DNA from: Aphrocallistes beatrix
Taxonomy: Eukaryota > Porifera > Hexactinellida > Sceptrulophora > Aphrocallistidae
Reading direction: 5' to 3'
Assembly: GCA_963281255.1 (NCBI GenBank)
Contig: OY725503.1
Coordinates: 3,658,001-3,722,000 of the forward strand
Length of the DNA: 64,000 bases
Shown: piece after piece, positions 17,283 through 30,400 of the stretch
Numbering within the stretch: the first letter of the stretch is position 1
Layout of the letters: each line of letters begins with the position of its first letter
Notes under the pieces: generated by a model
Told to the model about the DNA's origin: nothing
Databases searched by the model: none
The model's input: only the letters and a program-made list of their open reading frames with translations
Made by a program: the position numbers and the translations under genes

Positions 17283-20200
17283 TTAAAATTGCGGTGCATT
17301 AAATAAATATTGCGAGTCGCTTATAGGCTCGTTAAACTCGTTAAACAGGAAAATGTTACAGTGTTGACAGACTAGTATTTTCTTTCCTTCCTTCCTTTTC
17401 GAATCATGAAATGTGGGAGAACTGTTAATAAAGTTTGGTGGGAGAACCTTAGTGATCTTGCAGTCTGCGCATACTTTCCTATTACAGAGTTTACAATGTG
17501 AGGCCCACTTTTTCCATGTGAACCTTTTGCTACAAACAAAACATAGACGACCAAACACCGTGTCAAGGTAGAGAGTGGGGTGTCTCTCTGATAGATCAGC
17601 CAGTGTGTTCTGTACCCAGACGTCTCTGGTGTGTGCAAGCTCTTGCAGACGAGAAACTCCGGCGTTGATATTGGGAGAATGGTTTCTGTTGTATTCTGCT
17701 TCTATTTCTGTTGTTGCTGGGCGTTCTAGTCTCCTCTTGTGTTTCCTTTTCTTCCCTCGGGAGAGAGAGTAACTGGATGAGTACAGCATATCCGAAGAGA
17801 ATGGCGATGTTTGGTATATAGTATTTCCGTTTTGAAGCATGTTGAATAAGGCACGGTTGGATCCGTCTCCATATGAAGAATCATCTGAGATGATGACAGT
17901 ATCTCTGTGAGAGAAATAAGACAGTAAAACTAATCCTCTAAAAGCGAAGCTGTAAGATAACAACTATATTACATACCTAGACGAATTAAAATCTCCTCCA
18001 AATCGAGAGTTTTGCATTTCTAGCAGAAGCCCTGTGGACGCACTGGAAGAGGGTCTACCATAGTAGGGGGTGGAGTAGTCGAGGGAACAGAGGCTGGTCG
18101 CATCGCTGTACACAGGAGAGCACCTGCTGTTGACTGACCACGGGGGGCTGTCGTTAGGATCAGATCCCGACGTTGATGAAGAGCATGCTTCACCCAAGTT
18201 ATGGTTGATAGGGACTTTGTACGAAGGCACCTTATTCACTCTCTCGTATGGGAGAGACACTGATCTGCCGTGTACTATGCCCTGCCTCTTGCTTTTGTAC
18301 AACTCGTCCTCCGTGATTGTTTCTTCCAAGCTAGCCCGTGGGGGGTAGTAGCGCTTGGGTGTATTATACTGCTTCTGGTACTTCATTTTATGCAAATCGA
18401 TCGTGTATCTAAGGTAAAGCTACGATTAAGTATCTATTACAACTGCGTAATAATAGCGAAGGAAATCGACGCAAACAACAGATGCACTGATTCTAGAAAC
18501 TCAGCATGTTAGTGGATTCTTGTAAACATAATTTAGATAGTTTAGGCTATGTGTGATGTAACACTCTAAAACTGAAAGGTTCAAGAAAATTCTTTCTCGT
18601 AGGGACAAGCTCTAATAATGCAGTTACCGCTAATTGCATGATTTTTCCGCTTATAACCACAATGAAATTTCTAGCAAGTAATTGTCAATCCGCATGTGAA
18701 AGAAATATTAATCATTCGCTAGAATATCAATTTACCTTCTCTTGAATTCAGGAGGAACTTCCTTCAGTGGGGGAGCTCGTTGTATTTGCTCCATCAACAT
18801 CTCATGGGGTGTACTGACACGACGAGTCGCCTCTGGTTTCTCATTCAAAATACGCTCTGATAAAGGCTTCAGACTGTAATTCTTATTCTTGATATTCTCT
18901 AATGTCTGATTGAATGGATCTGGTTTTTGTGTTGTTTTATTAATTTGTGTGTTTTTCTGCACACGTTTCAATGAGTCTTTTTTAAAATTCTTGATTTGAC
19001 TCTGCATAACTTCAAGCGTAGATGCGTTAGGTTTTGGGAACGTAGAACTTTGTGATGGGAAAACCTTGGAATTTCTCAACTCATAATCTCGCGAGTCTAG
19101 AGATTCAACAATTCGCTCCCAGTTCCGGAATCCATCATTGTACTGGAGATTATCCAGCATGATATTGCATCTGTAGAACTCGTCTACCAAACTCTTACAC
19201 ACGCTTTTGTAATGGGAATGAATCACCATGTCAAGCTGTCCATCAGAGAAACTAGCCTGCAGAAAAACACAGAATAAGTACAACCATAAAAATACTTACG
19301 AAGAGATAGAAGTTAGGAAATCTTACCATTACTTCTCTGAAATGTGCTTTACATCTTTCTAACACTTCATTGAGACCGATCAAGTTTGAAAGCCTAGGGC
19401 TGTGCTGTGAACTGAAGGAAGGGTGAAGAGGTGAGGTGAAAGGTGGGGATGTGAGTCTGCCCAAGTTTTCGTTCTCGAATTCATATGGAGAATCTGACAG
19501 ATCATCTCCGAAACAAGGCGAATCTATGAGCAGATATAACGTAGAAAGACGATACATATGATACCAGATAAGGGCTGGAATGTAACATGTGATCTATCAA
19601 AACACGGGAGATATCATGATCAACTGTTCAATATGAATAAATTCAAGTGGCTAAAATTATCTTGAACATAATTGCATCCAACATTCATTGAGAGCGACGC
19701 ATAGACAATTTAGACCATGTGAATATACATATTCAGCTCTTTTGTGATTATTATTCATAAGCTGGTTCATTCGAAACAATTGGACTACATAATACATGCT
19801 TACATCAGACTGTAAGCAATTGAAATGAGCCAATACAAAAGATACACATCCAAGCACTCTGTATTCACGAACAGAGATATCTCCAAAGTACATTTGCTTA
19901 TCAATGTATTACATGTATAATTAATTTTCAATTCAAATGACAACTTCTCTTATACAACGCTACGTAGGGGTTTAAAGGCACGCCTAGCTGTTAAATGATT
20001 ATTCAAAGCCATGGCATGAGCTAAGAATTATTATTGCTCCAAAAAAGAATAAACTGAAGAGGAGTATTATGCAATGTTACGTCTATATTTGAGTATAACA
20101 TATTGTATTACAACCTTGAACCGTCAGATTAGTTCATAGATAGAGAGTCACAAAATTTGGTAGTCCTCTCAATTTTGGTTCAAGCAGAAAATATGATTAG

Positions 20201-20818
20201 TAATAAATATCGAAGCGTGAAACTTAAATTTTAATAAAGAAACCTCACCACTCGTAGGAGTTTCTTCGGACACGTCCAACATAACTTCAATAAGGTTGCT
20301 CAGAGAAGGTGCCAACTGCCGCTCTTCCTCGTCACTGAGTTTATAATCCAGCGCATTGTATAACATGATAGCGATGGGACCGATCAGATCGTATTCAGTC
20401 GCGTTGCTGGTTCCATTCATGCGGAGTAGCATATCATCTGAGGAATCACTGTCTGTCGTCTGGGAACTAAGAGGGAGAGAGCGGACATATATAAAGACAT
20501 TAACATATAAGGTTAAATTACATAGATTGAGAGTACATACCCAGTTCCACTTTCGTTGCTATCGAATCTTGATGATAACACTCTATGATTAATCTTAACT
20601 TCTCCAGATCGACTGACCTGAACAGCTTCCATAGGTAGAGCATCATAATCCGAGTTTTCTGAAAATTTAGACTTGGAAATACTCTCAGGTCTGTAAATCC
20701 ATGGTCCAGGAAGGGATTTTAAGTCGAGAACTGTTAGATAACAAATGGCCCAAGCTTGTTCCTCAGAAATCGGATATGAGAATTGCTCGATAATCGTTCT
20801 TAAACTAATGAAACTCAT
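17283..20818 (-). CDS. SPIRE1: Spire-like actin nucleation factor
   Basis: Six exons join in frame at GT-AG sites: 20818-20541, 20466-20249, 19523-19327, 19256-18736, 18408-17977 and 17904-17283, giving 755 residues. Exons 1-3 encode a KIND domain (SLRTIIEQF, ISEEQAWAICY, and LYNALDYKLSDEEERQL with LSNLIEVML). Exon 4 contains WH2-like actin-binding stretches (MQSQIKNFKKDSLKRV and HEMLMEQIQ with LKEVP). The last exon holds a FYVE-type zinc finger (CFVCSKRF, HCKLCNRKVCADC, VCQHC). This domain order is diagnostic of Spire, which nucleates actin with formins on vesicle membranes. Length is close to vertebrate Spire. Assignment to SPIRE1 or SPIRE2 is not meaningful outside vertebrates. The introns are 72-75 bp, 70 bp, 725 bp and 327 bp. 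Confidence 0.88.
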
Positions 20819-22050
20819 TTTACAAATGCGATATGGTATTTTACAGTCTGATCATATAAAGATCTATACTCAATCAGCTATTTATATTGAAACTGGCAAT
20901 GCATCTGTAGAGTCTCCATACTGGGCTTCTACGTAGATATCTATTCTATTATACTAGGTCTATTTTATAATGATACAATTATATACTCTTTCATTGGAAC
21001 TGATACAACATCCTTCCTTACTCGGTATTGAATTTGCATTGACAAATGTGGAAGGTTAAACGTTACATAGATTCACTTAAGAAGAGACTATAAATGTTAG
21101 GATCCTGACTAGATCCATTTCTACCTGCGGTTTCATGGCTCGAACTATATCGGAGAATCAAGGTGTTGGAGTGGGAGTTGGTGGAACAAACAGAAAATGT
21201 TTACATCAGTGACATAACCAAATGATGAACTTTCCCCATGTTATAAAAGCTAAGTAATATAAAGAAAGTAAGCACATGCTCTGATAACAATTATGGCTAC
21301 GACATACACTACGAACAACATCCTAGTTCCTGATATGCATGTAGAGATGCATCAACAGATGAAGTAAGGGTTCAAAAAAGACCACATTATTTCATGGATA
21401 AATAGATACAATCATATCAAATAGCTTTTAATTATATCATCAAATTTTGTGGATTATCGAATTTTCGAGATTATATATTCGCACACAAGGTAAACTCACA
21501 GCGGAGATTTCTGTACTACTTAAGTAATCCAATATATAAATGACATTCCCTACACAGATATAGGATAAATAATTGTGATGATATGACCCCAAACCATTAC
21601 ATTAGCAACCACAAATATAAAAGGAATTCATCTGAAACGCCTTGATTTATTAGCTAAAGAATTAAAGGCTGATCTTAACGGAAGTGCAAAGTTATTAAAA
21701 GGAGAATTCTCCGATAGATATAAGTCAGGAAACTAATTAATAAACGTATTAACATTGAAAATTAGATGAGACAAAAATCTTTAAAGGAAATTATGCGAAC
21801 TTAAGTGTTTGAATTTATTAAGCAAAAGGAATAAATTAATTTCAAATACGTAGTAATTTAAAAAATCCATACGTAATAGGTTCGAACTTGGTATTTGAAT
21901 TTATTAGACAGAAGGAATAGGTTGAAATTATAAACATACATGAATACATACTGAATAGACATACATTATTAAACGCTGGAAGTGATTCAGGGTATATACA
22001 GGGTCTCAAACTAGAGGTTATCTTCTCGTAAGGCAAAACATGAGTGTGAG
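20819..22050. other. Intergenic, no gene seen
   Basis: About 1.2 kb of AT-rich sequence between the Spire-like gene and the first sulfatase. Only short chance ORFs are present, such as one at 21842-22036. No repeat family recognised. Confidence 0.55.
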
Positions 22051-23655
22051 TTAATCATCCCAAGGCACGATACATTGCTGTTGCATCGCCACTGGCTTCC
22101 ACTTTTCACTCGTATGAATTCCAACAGGCGATATCATGCTATCGAAGTAGTTATCAAGCCGATTTAAGAGTAAGTTGACAATGTTCGGATAGACGCTGGA
22201 CCTATCCCAGAGTTCTTTAGGATCTGAATTGATATGGAATAACAATAGAGGTGAATAGGTACGATTAGAAGTACGAGATTGGAAATCGATATCATCCTCT
22301 TCAAACGGGTCATCAGAAAAAGTCGATTCCTTTAAGTCAGAATAATAATACTCTGCTATAGAAGGTGGAGGGATCCATGAGCAATAGTGAGGGTCTGAGT
22401 ATATAGTACATTTCGCCCATTTTCCTGTCAATATTTTCCAGCTCCCGTAACGGAAAGCACTAGTCACTACTCCTCTCTCACTTACCTCAATATTATGCAG
22501 GATTTCAACTCGTTGAGCAGTGTTACCCCCGTGGACACCTTCAGATAAAAGACGCCATTGGTTAAACCCATCCAGAGAATTGTACTCACTATCCCTCGCT
22601 CCGGCTAGCATTAAGAGAGTAGGGTACCAGTCAGTTACATGAATCAGATTTCTCTCCACACGCCTTGGGTTCGTAATGAGGGGACTAAACACAAAGGCTG
22701 GAACACGGATTCCTCCTTCGAAAAGTGTGTATTTTCCGCCTCTCAAAGGGTAGTTACTCCCTGTAGAGCCTGGTATGGGCCACCCACCGTTATCAGAAGT
22801 GAAGACTATCAGTGTATTTTGCCAAAAAGCATTCCCTTTTCCAAGAAGTGCGTTGTAAACCTTATAAATGGTAGCATCTAATGCTGACATAATTGATAAC
22901 AGAATCTGTCTGTCTAATGTTTCAACTTGAGAGAAATAGCGACGGTAAGCATTAGGCACCTGGTTGGGCTGATGAACGCTCTGGAATGGTAAATAAAGGA
23001 AGAGTGGATCTTCAGTATTATGAGCATCAATTATCCTCACCGCCTCCGCACCAAACAACTCTATAGAATAAGTTCCATTGTGTTCAGGTACACATTCAGT
23101 CGAGTTTCCAGATGAATTATGAAGGTCTAAAGTCCATGATGGGGGTGGAATGTTATTAACATCCCACCATGTGTGTTGGAAATAATCTATAGCAGTCGTG
23201 TAATAGCCGAAATGAGAGTCAAAGCCTCTCGAAGTTGGAAGATACGTTCTCTTGTAATGCCCGAGATGCCATTTACCTACAATATGTGTTCTATAGCCAT
23301 GTTTCTTCAGGACATCTGGTAGCAGTGTAAACTCAAGTGGGAGGCCCATTTTCCAGCTAGGATGTAAAGAAGTTACGTTTTGAAATCCAAGATGGATGGG
23401 GTACCTCCCAGTTAGAAGGCTGGCCCTAGCTCCAACACCAACTGGCTGCGTGTAATACTGCTCCAACACTACACCTGATTTAGCCATTAAGTCGAGTAGC
23501 GGCGTTAAGACTTGGGTACTATGGTAACTGATGTCATGGTACCCGATATCATCTGATAATATAAATATTATGTTTGGCGGCGGTTTGGCTATTGTGTTCT
23601 GAAAAAGTATGTAGAAAGTAAAAGTGGCCAAGACACATGACACTCCAACCATCAT
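22051..23655 (-). CDS. Arylsulfatase B-like protein lacking the catalytic cysteine
   Basis: A 534-residue single-exon ORF with an N-terminal signal peptide (hydrophobic to about residue 22, ending AKPPP). It has the sulfatase fold: metal-binding SDD at 34-36, GKWHLG, the SRGFDSHFGY block, TSDNGGW and LRGGKYTLFEGG. The signature that should read C-x-P/A-x-R reads GVGAR at 73-77. The cysteine normally converted to formylglycine is Gly73 and the proline is Gly75; Arg77 and the following ASLLTGRYPIH are kept. All visible metal ligands are otherwise retained, so it probably folds but cannot hydrolyse sulfate esters by the known mechanism. The paralogues at 35791 and 40270 keep the cysteine. It is likely secreted or lysosomal. 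Confidence 0.9.
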   Translation of the reverse strand: MMVGVSCVLATFTFYILFQNTIAKPPPNIIFILSDDIGYHDISYHSTQVLTPLLDLMAKSGVVLEQYYTQPVGVGARASLLTGRYPIHLGFQNVTSLHPSWKMGLPLEFTLLPDVLKKHGYRTHIVGKWHLGHYKRTYLPTSRGFDSHFGYYTTAIDYFQHTWWDVNNIPPPSWTLDLHNSSGNSTECVPEHNGTYSIELFGAEAVRIIDAHNTEDPLFLYLPFQSVHQPNQVPNAYRRYFSQVETLDRQILLSIMSALDATIYKVYNALLGKGNAFWQNTLIVFTSDNGGWPIPGSTGSNYPLRGGKYTLFEGGIRVPAFVFSPLITNPRRVERNLIHVTDWYPTLLMLAGARDSEYNSLDGFNQWRLLSEGVHGGNTAQRVEILHNIEVSERGVVTSAFRYGSWKILTGKWAKCTIYSDPHYCSWIPPPSIAEYYYSDLKESTFSDDPFEEDDIDFQSRTSNRTYSPLLLFHINSDPKELWDRSSVYPNIVNLLLNRLDNYFDSMISPVGIHTSEKWKPVAMQQQCIVPWDD

Positions 23656-24415
23656 GCTAATTATTGTACAATATAAGTGGAATCATTATAGAGTAGGTGT
23701 AAGATGAAGTCAATTACTTTCATCTCGGTTAATTTCCTCGTAATGTAAGCAATATATGCTATCACCTTTGAAAAAAAAACTGCAAAATAGGAATAGAAAG
23801 TGCAGCAAGAGTTACAGCGCAAATAACCATTGCCAATAAAGGAAATGTTCAGTAAATTTAAATGAAACAAGCATGAATTAAACAGTGAAAGGTAATTTAC
23901 CAAAAACATATGTAAATTCCCTTAATTCCATTAGTTATCGCAAAGCATGTAAGTAGAAATTCAAAGTTTCAAGGTACACTATTAGGCATTTTTTAAAAGA
24001 CCACATCATGCAAATGTGTTTAACCACATAATATTAAACACAAAGTTCAAACCGAATAGTTCCGCAATAAGTTATCGCTAATTTAGATAGAAAGCTACCA
24101 TTACATTTCAATAAGGCAATGTAAACGGCTATATAGGAATTATATAATAGATGGTATATAGGGAGAGATATCGCAATAAGTGTAAAAAGATCGAAAAAGC
24201 TTTCATTCCACCTAATTAGAGAAATTGCATGATTGTGTTATGGCTAAAAATACTTGTTTGTAAAATGCATTCAGTATTATTGAATAATCAGAACAGCTGT
24301 GCTCAAACAATATTCAAAGTACATTCATCTGTAGCTGGATAAAATATGACATAAAAACGAAATGTACAGACAACATATGGCAACTCACCGCTTCTAAGAG
24401 TTAAAAACAGTTCAT
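23656..24415. other. Intergenic, no gene seen
   Basis: Spacer between the catalytically altered sulfatase and the last exon of the importin-beta-like gene. Nothing beyond short chance ORFs. Confidence 0.55.
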
Positions 24416-27400
24416 TTAATATTTAAAAAGCTTGCTAAGAGACTGGTCAGCATAAAAATACATTTTTTGAACATCAAAATTGTTGTTGTCCTTGCAATCT
24501 TCCATTATTTCTTCAATATCTTCTTTCTGTAAGGAATATCTCACACGAGACCCCATATTAGCTAGATGTCCGATTAGAGTCATTGAACTTATCTGAATAG
24601 ATGCAGAAGGATTGTCAGAAAGTGTAGGTAAAAAGTTAACATCACAGATAATCTTTGTGAATAGCTCAGCTTGCTGGTAGCATAACTCCAGAGCTGTTGA
24701 GTCGGTGAGGGAGAAAATTATAGATGAGAAGAGATTTAAGATGGAGGTAAAGGCAGTTATAATGACTGGAGTCAAGGGCGAGGTATTACGTACAGAATTC
24801 ATCAGTTTGTTAAAGCAAAGAACAGTAATGTTGATTACAAACTCAAATGCACTCTCAAATGTAGAGGGAGTGTAGGTGACCCATCTCTGAAAGAAACTAA
24901 GGAGTAGATAAGAATTCAAAATGATTATCTCAAAAGAAGGATGGAAACAATTTCAGACCAAATGGTGTCAAATCATCTTTATAATTTACCAAACAAGGAT
25001 GTATTGATTGATAAAATGAACTTATGAGTTGGGTGTCCACGTGTAATGTAACTTTGTTATAGTCATCCTAATGATGTAAGATTGTTATCAAATCATCCAG
25101 GAAAGATATGTGGGGTATAAGGGGTGCGTTCAAATGATTTGTCAGGACAAAATTTAATTGAGAATTATCTACGCCATGTGCCTTAAATATTTAATTATAG
25201 CTTGCAGCTTACGATTAGGATTAAATCGACTGTCAAACAGATTGGATCTCATCTGGAAAACTAAAATGGTTATAATGTCAGCAGAATCAGTTGCAAATTA
25301 ATATTTCTAGAGGAACAGGTGAAATTCTAGGTATTTTACTCAGCGTTTCTTCAGCAGAACGAAGAGCGGAAATAGCTCACACTGTAAAATATTATCTCAA
25401 ATATCGACTGAAAAGAATTAGCGTAGGCATTGTTTCGTTTCGTATGTGTTAGTTGTATGCAACTATGTAATTAAACATTATGATAGCGACAAAAATTTAA
25501 GTTGAAAATTCTACATACTAGTGATCTTATTGAAAAAGGCAAAATTTGGATATAATCAGTTTTATAATTGTCTACGTTGGCCACTTCGAAGTTCAAGCGA
25601 GTCAGTAGGATGTAGATCCATGTAGTCAATCCAAGCAAGGAGATATTCTATTAATTTTAATGCTACTCTCACATTCAACTAATTTACAGAATTCTTAAAA
25701 TCAACATACACTATAGTACAGTTAAAAGATAAAAAGCTAAGTAAACGGAACATCGCAGGACGAATATGAAAATTTCGGCGTATAAATAAACGTAATTAAT
25801 AACTGCGCAACAAGATTTCTCCATACGGTTCTGCCTGCTCGGGATGAAAGATAGGTGCGTGTTTGAGAATACTGTAAAATACAGATGCCACTTCCTTTCG
25901 TTTTGGATGTTTGCTATTGAATAGATCTTTCATGAATATAAACGGCCGCTTAGTCGATTGTTCCAAACGGTGAAACCTTTCCAGGATATCATCCGATTCA
26001 GAAAGATGGTTTCGTACTTCAAACGAATCAAAGTCCTCTCTGCGACGGAAGGACATATCATCTTCCAAGAAAAAGTCGGAGTGAGGGGGAGAGGGACAGG
26101 AGATATTAGGGTCTGTTGGGATGATGAGAGATTCGTCCTGTGGAATATGCATAGGTGTTATATCCGCATTTTCAATTATGGAATCCGCAGGCTGCAAACC
26201 ATTAACTGAAACATTGGAGATATTGCGCAAAATCGATTCTCCAAGCTGACTGTTGGAACTCTCGATCAGTCGCGAAAAATTGGTCGAGGACACTGTTTCG
26301 TTGGTAGACTTTTGCAGAACATTTATCTTCATGATTTCAAGCTCTTCCCAATTTGGATTAGGAAACATTTGCCAGAAGTGAGCATGGCCCATAAGCTCAC
26401 TATCACTTTTTGGCAGTCGGTACCGTTTTATTCCTCGTCTCGGTAGCATGGACTCGAGGTCTCTCAACGTATCTTTTTCAGTGGCAAGACCTTTCCTAAT
26501 CTGATCGTTAGTGAGACATGTGTTTCGGTCTACCAACAGTTTGTCGTGCTTCTTACGTCGTTTCGGTGGTCTTTCTTGCTCCTCTTGGATCGGATCGAGT
26601 GCACATTGGTTAAGAGCAGTGCGGACGAGGTTCCTGTGGGAAGAATCCATTGGGTTACCTGTTACATCCATATTCGTTGGTGAAATCTCAACCGTATTTA
26701 CCTCCACTTCTGGATGTATCATAGAATCATCTGGAGGAAGAGAAAGGGAAAAATTGTTCGCGAGAGAAGTTTCAAAAGGATCGAAATTATCATTGAACTG
26801 TTGATTGAAACTACCACTGTTCCCATCCAGACTGATCATACTATGAATGGAGGTAAAATTGGGAAGGTTTTCCATTTTGGCAAAGCTATCATTAGAACCT
26901 CCTCTTATGATGGATTGGAAAGAATCGACAGCGGGAGTTTTGTAGGCAGCGTAACTCGAGTCAGAAATCAAATTTAGATTGGTTAAAAGATCCATTAGTA
27001 AATGGTCTGTCTCAAATATCTCTGTATCTCCGACATAATTTGTGAGAGCTAAGTTTGCACCTCTGTTATTATTGGAACATATAAGATCGATCGAAACAGT
27101 TCGATGCTTTTTCAAGTCTTTATACATATCCTCGATGTCAACTAAGAGGAATTTAGTCTGCCTCTTATAGATACGAGTGATTCCAAGCATCAGAATGGCG
27201 GAGAGTCTTAATGCCATGGGCTCGTTAGGAGAAATCACCTCATCGCAAGCTTTTTCAATATTAACTGAGAGAAGTTCACGTTTGTTGAGGAGCGTAGCGC
27301 TAGACTGGTTGATCCCGATGGTGCCGGCTATCCAGGCACATCCTAAACGACCACGTTTCCGACAGAGAATGTGAATTGGGTAAAACATTTGATATGTGTG

Positions 27401-30400
27401 GTTTATAGTTTTTGCCATTTATAATGTTGACATTGCCTAATCAGATCTCTGGAGGTCAGTTTGGGAGGAAGCAGGAGGTAATTCTGTTCAGAGAAATCTC
27501 TTAGTTCCATTTTTGGATCGAATTAGAAAGAACGCGCAAAAATTAATTCGATCCTTGGAGTGTACGTATTGGAAATATAGTTAATTGATCAATTAAAGTT
27601 ATCAAAGAAATAAAATTACAGCCATGTCGATTAATAAATTCTATTTTCTAATCATATTATTTGTATTGGGAGACATACAGTCGCCTCGTTCTGGTAGAAT
27701 CATCTGGGAACTTGTAGAAACCAACAGATGATTTTGCAAGACAGTCAAATGCTATAATATTACAATTAATGTTGAGGTTAGACTAATTTTCAATACAAAA
27801 AAGGTGGTTGAAATTTGGGGGAGAAAAACATTTAGGACTGGATTTATCTTCAAGGAAAAAAATGACCCATTTTTAATTACTGGTAAGTCCACATATTTTG
27901 CACATGATTAGCATTTATGAAAGGTTGATAGATATGCATTCATGTGGCTTAATTGTTTAAATTAACTTTAATGGAGTCCACTATTAATCAATTAGCAAAG
28001 CTGTGTGCCTGTCTGGTCACAAACGAAATTGTGGGGTCTATATAATGTTTTTGATGTCTTCAAAAGAAATAAGGTTTGTTTACAAGATGTGAGATCGTAT
28101 AAACCATTTATCAATAATTGTCCTATACGTATTATACAATATTTGCATTATATGGAATGGACTAATAGTCAGGTTTTTTTCATTTCTACTAGCAATGGAT
28201 GATGGAATCGGAATTCAAGCAAATATTCTGTTAAAAGTTTATAATTAAATTAAGTATTATTTAAAATATTTACAGATCCTAATTCAACACATTTACTAAT
28301 TGGTGCTACACCACTAATTGCCTACGAAATCCTTATCTACCGAATAACATGTAACGAAGTCAATTTGCTCTACTGAATATTGATAAGAATCTGTCTTCAA
28401 AGTAAAAAGGGCTGAGTTGGAGCGTAGCAAAATTGGGTGACAATTATACGTACTATTTTGAAAAACGTCACAAATACGTTTTGAAATGTGAAATAGACAC
28501 AACATTACAGAAGGTCAACTAGTTGTGGGAGAGTTTTTGCTGAATGGTAATTTCGCAAAACGAGTTCTAGTAAATGAATTGTTGTAATTACTCTCTCGAG
28601 TTTTGATCATATCGACTAAATGTGGTTCATCGACGCATACTTTGATAGGTAGATGTTACACATCGTGGCTAGTTAGCATCTGCAAGAACACAATCCACCT
28701 GAATAATACATGCTACATTAAATCTCCATTTATGTAATAACACGCACTTACCTGTTCACCGCGATAATTATCTCAGGATTTGGTAAAAGATTCTCCAAAA
28801 GCTGGTTCAGATCTCGAAATATCTCTTCAGTCTTAGACTTTGCCTTTTCCTTTACAGATTCAATTACAATTATCAATAACTCCAGCACAATACAAGGTAC
28901 TCCTACGTATGATTGATTGTCGGAAATCTTCTGTGAGAATGAAAACAACAAATCACACACGAAATTCATCACTTTATTCACATTAGCCAATATGTATCGG
29001 TTCATTAGGCTATAGAGTGAGGTCAGTAAATGCAGGATTTCTTCGAGACACATACAAAGTGAATGTGTGAAAACAGGACATAGCTTAATTACGCGATGTG
29101 TGAATTCTGTTAGACTTATGACAAAGACAATCAAATTATTATTGAACTCATCCTGATATTTAGCAACACAAGTGTTTATAAGAAGACAGTTGACAGCCAC
29201 CACTGCACATGAGCAGTTCTTTTCATCGCGACAGAATGCCTTGATTAGTTTGCTGTCTTCAATCGGGAAAAACTTGTTCATCATATTGACGATTTTAGTA
29301 ATGAAATCAGGGATAAAGCTAATGCACTTGAAAGGTGAGTTCATAATTAAGCTTTGAATAGCACTGCCTATGCTAATAATAGTATTCGAAATTGTAGTAT
29401 TGCAGAGGGAGGCGTAGAGTTTGTGCAAGAGCTGAACGAACTGTTGACTGACGATATCTGCGTGTGTGAGGGGGTTTGTTAGAAAATAGTTCAGGGTTAC
29501 GCTTAATATTTTATCAATAGAAGGATCACAACCAAGACTATCACGTATCGCAATGATAATACACTCTGTGTTATATTTAGGATAATTGAAAAGAGATCTA
29601 TCTCCGCCCTTGTAAGATACTAGAAAATCAGTTTTAATCAGGTTAGGGTAGTAGAGCAGAGCTGTAGAAAGTAGAGAGGCAGCAGACTCTTTGGACCTAA
29701 AAGAAAGATATAATTATAACAGCCCTCCCTCTCTCTACATAACTGAGGCGTGTGCAAATTAATTAATGACATCAGAGAAATTAGATCATCAAACCTAATC
29801 TCTTGGTAGTAGGAGGAAGGCTTTAGGGATATAATGATAGTACCTGGACATCTGAGGCTCTGTAATCGCTTGCAATGTTAATGGTAAAAGACTCCTCAGC
29901 GACTCATCCAGATACTTGTCTAGTTCTCCACAGTGCAGTGCACATGTAAGCGCTGTGAACGAAATTCCCCTCGATTCAGGGTCACTTTCAGGGGTGCTAC
30001 TGTTTCCGATCAGAGGTACTAAAAGGCTAGCCGCACTGAACTTGTATATCTTACATAGATAACTCATGATGAGTGTGGCTAGATAGCACTTCTGTGTGTT
30101 GAATTCCCTGATAGCTATATCCTCGCTACTGTCGTGGTATGATGTAGCTAGACATTTGATGAAGTTACCCATAACGTCGTGTAGACGTAGCTCTAGAATG
30201 GCGATCTCCTTAATGGAGGAATAGGGAGCTCCTTTCTCTATCTTCACTAGGATAACTTTGCAAAACTCTAACACAAAATCGAACGCTTTAATAGTCATGA
30301 TTAGATCTTCGTTGAATTTCTAAAAGATAGTGTAATTAACGCGACTTGGAAAGATTCACTCAAATAATAATTGTGCTTAACTTACAGATTCGAGAGGTTT

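Noticed and set aside
21842-22036. 64-codon minus-strand ORF downstream of the Spire-like region
   Set aside because: No conserved features; overlaps the 3' flank of the sulfatase and is within chance length.
24416-24884. Separate small gene upstream of the sulfatase
   Set aside because: The segment has an acceptor in the right phase and matches the C-terminal importin-beta repeats missing from the gene ending at 28752, so it was taken as the last exon of that gene.
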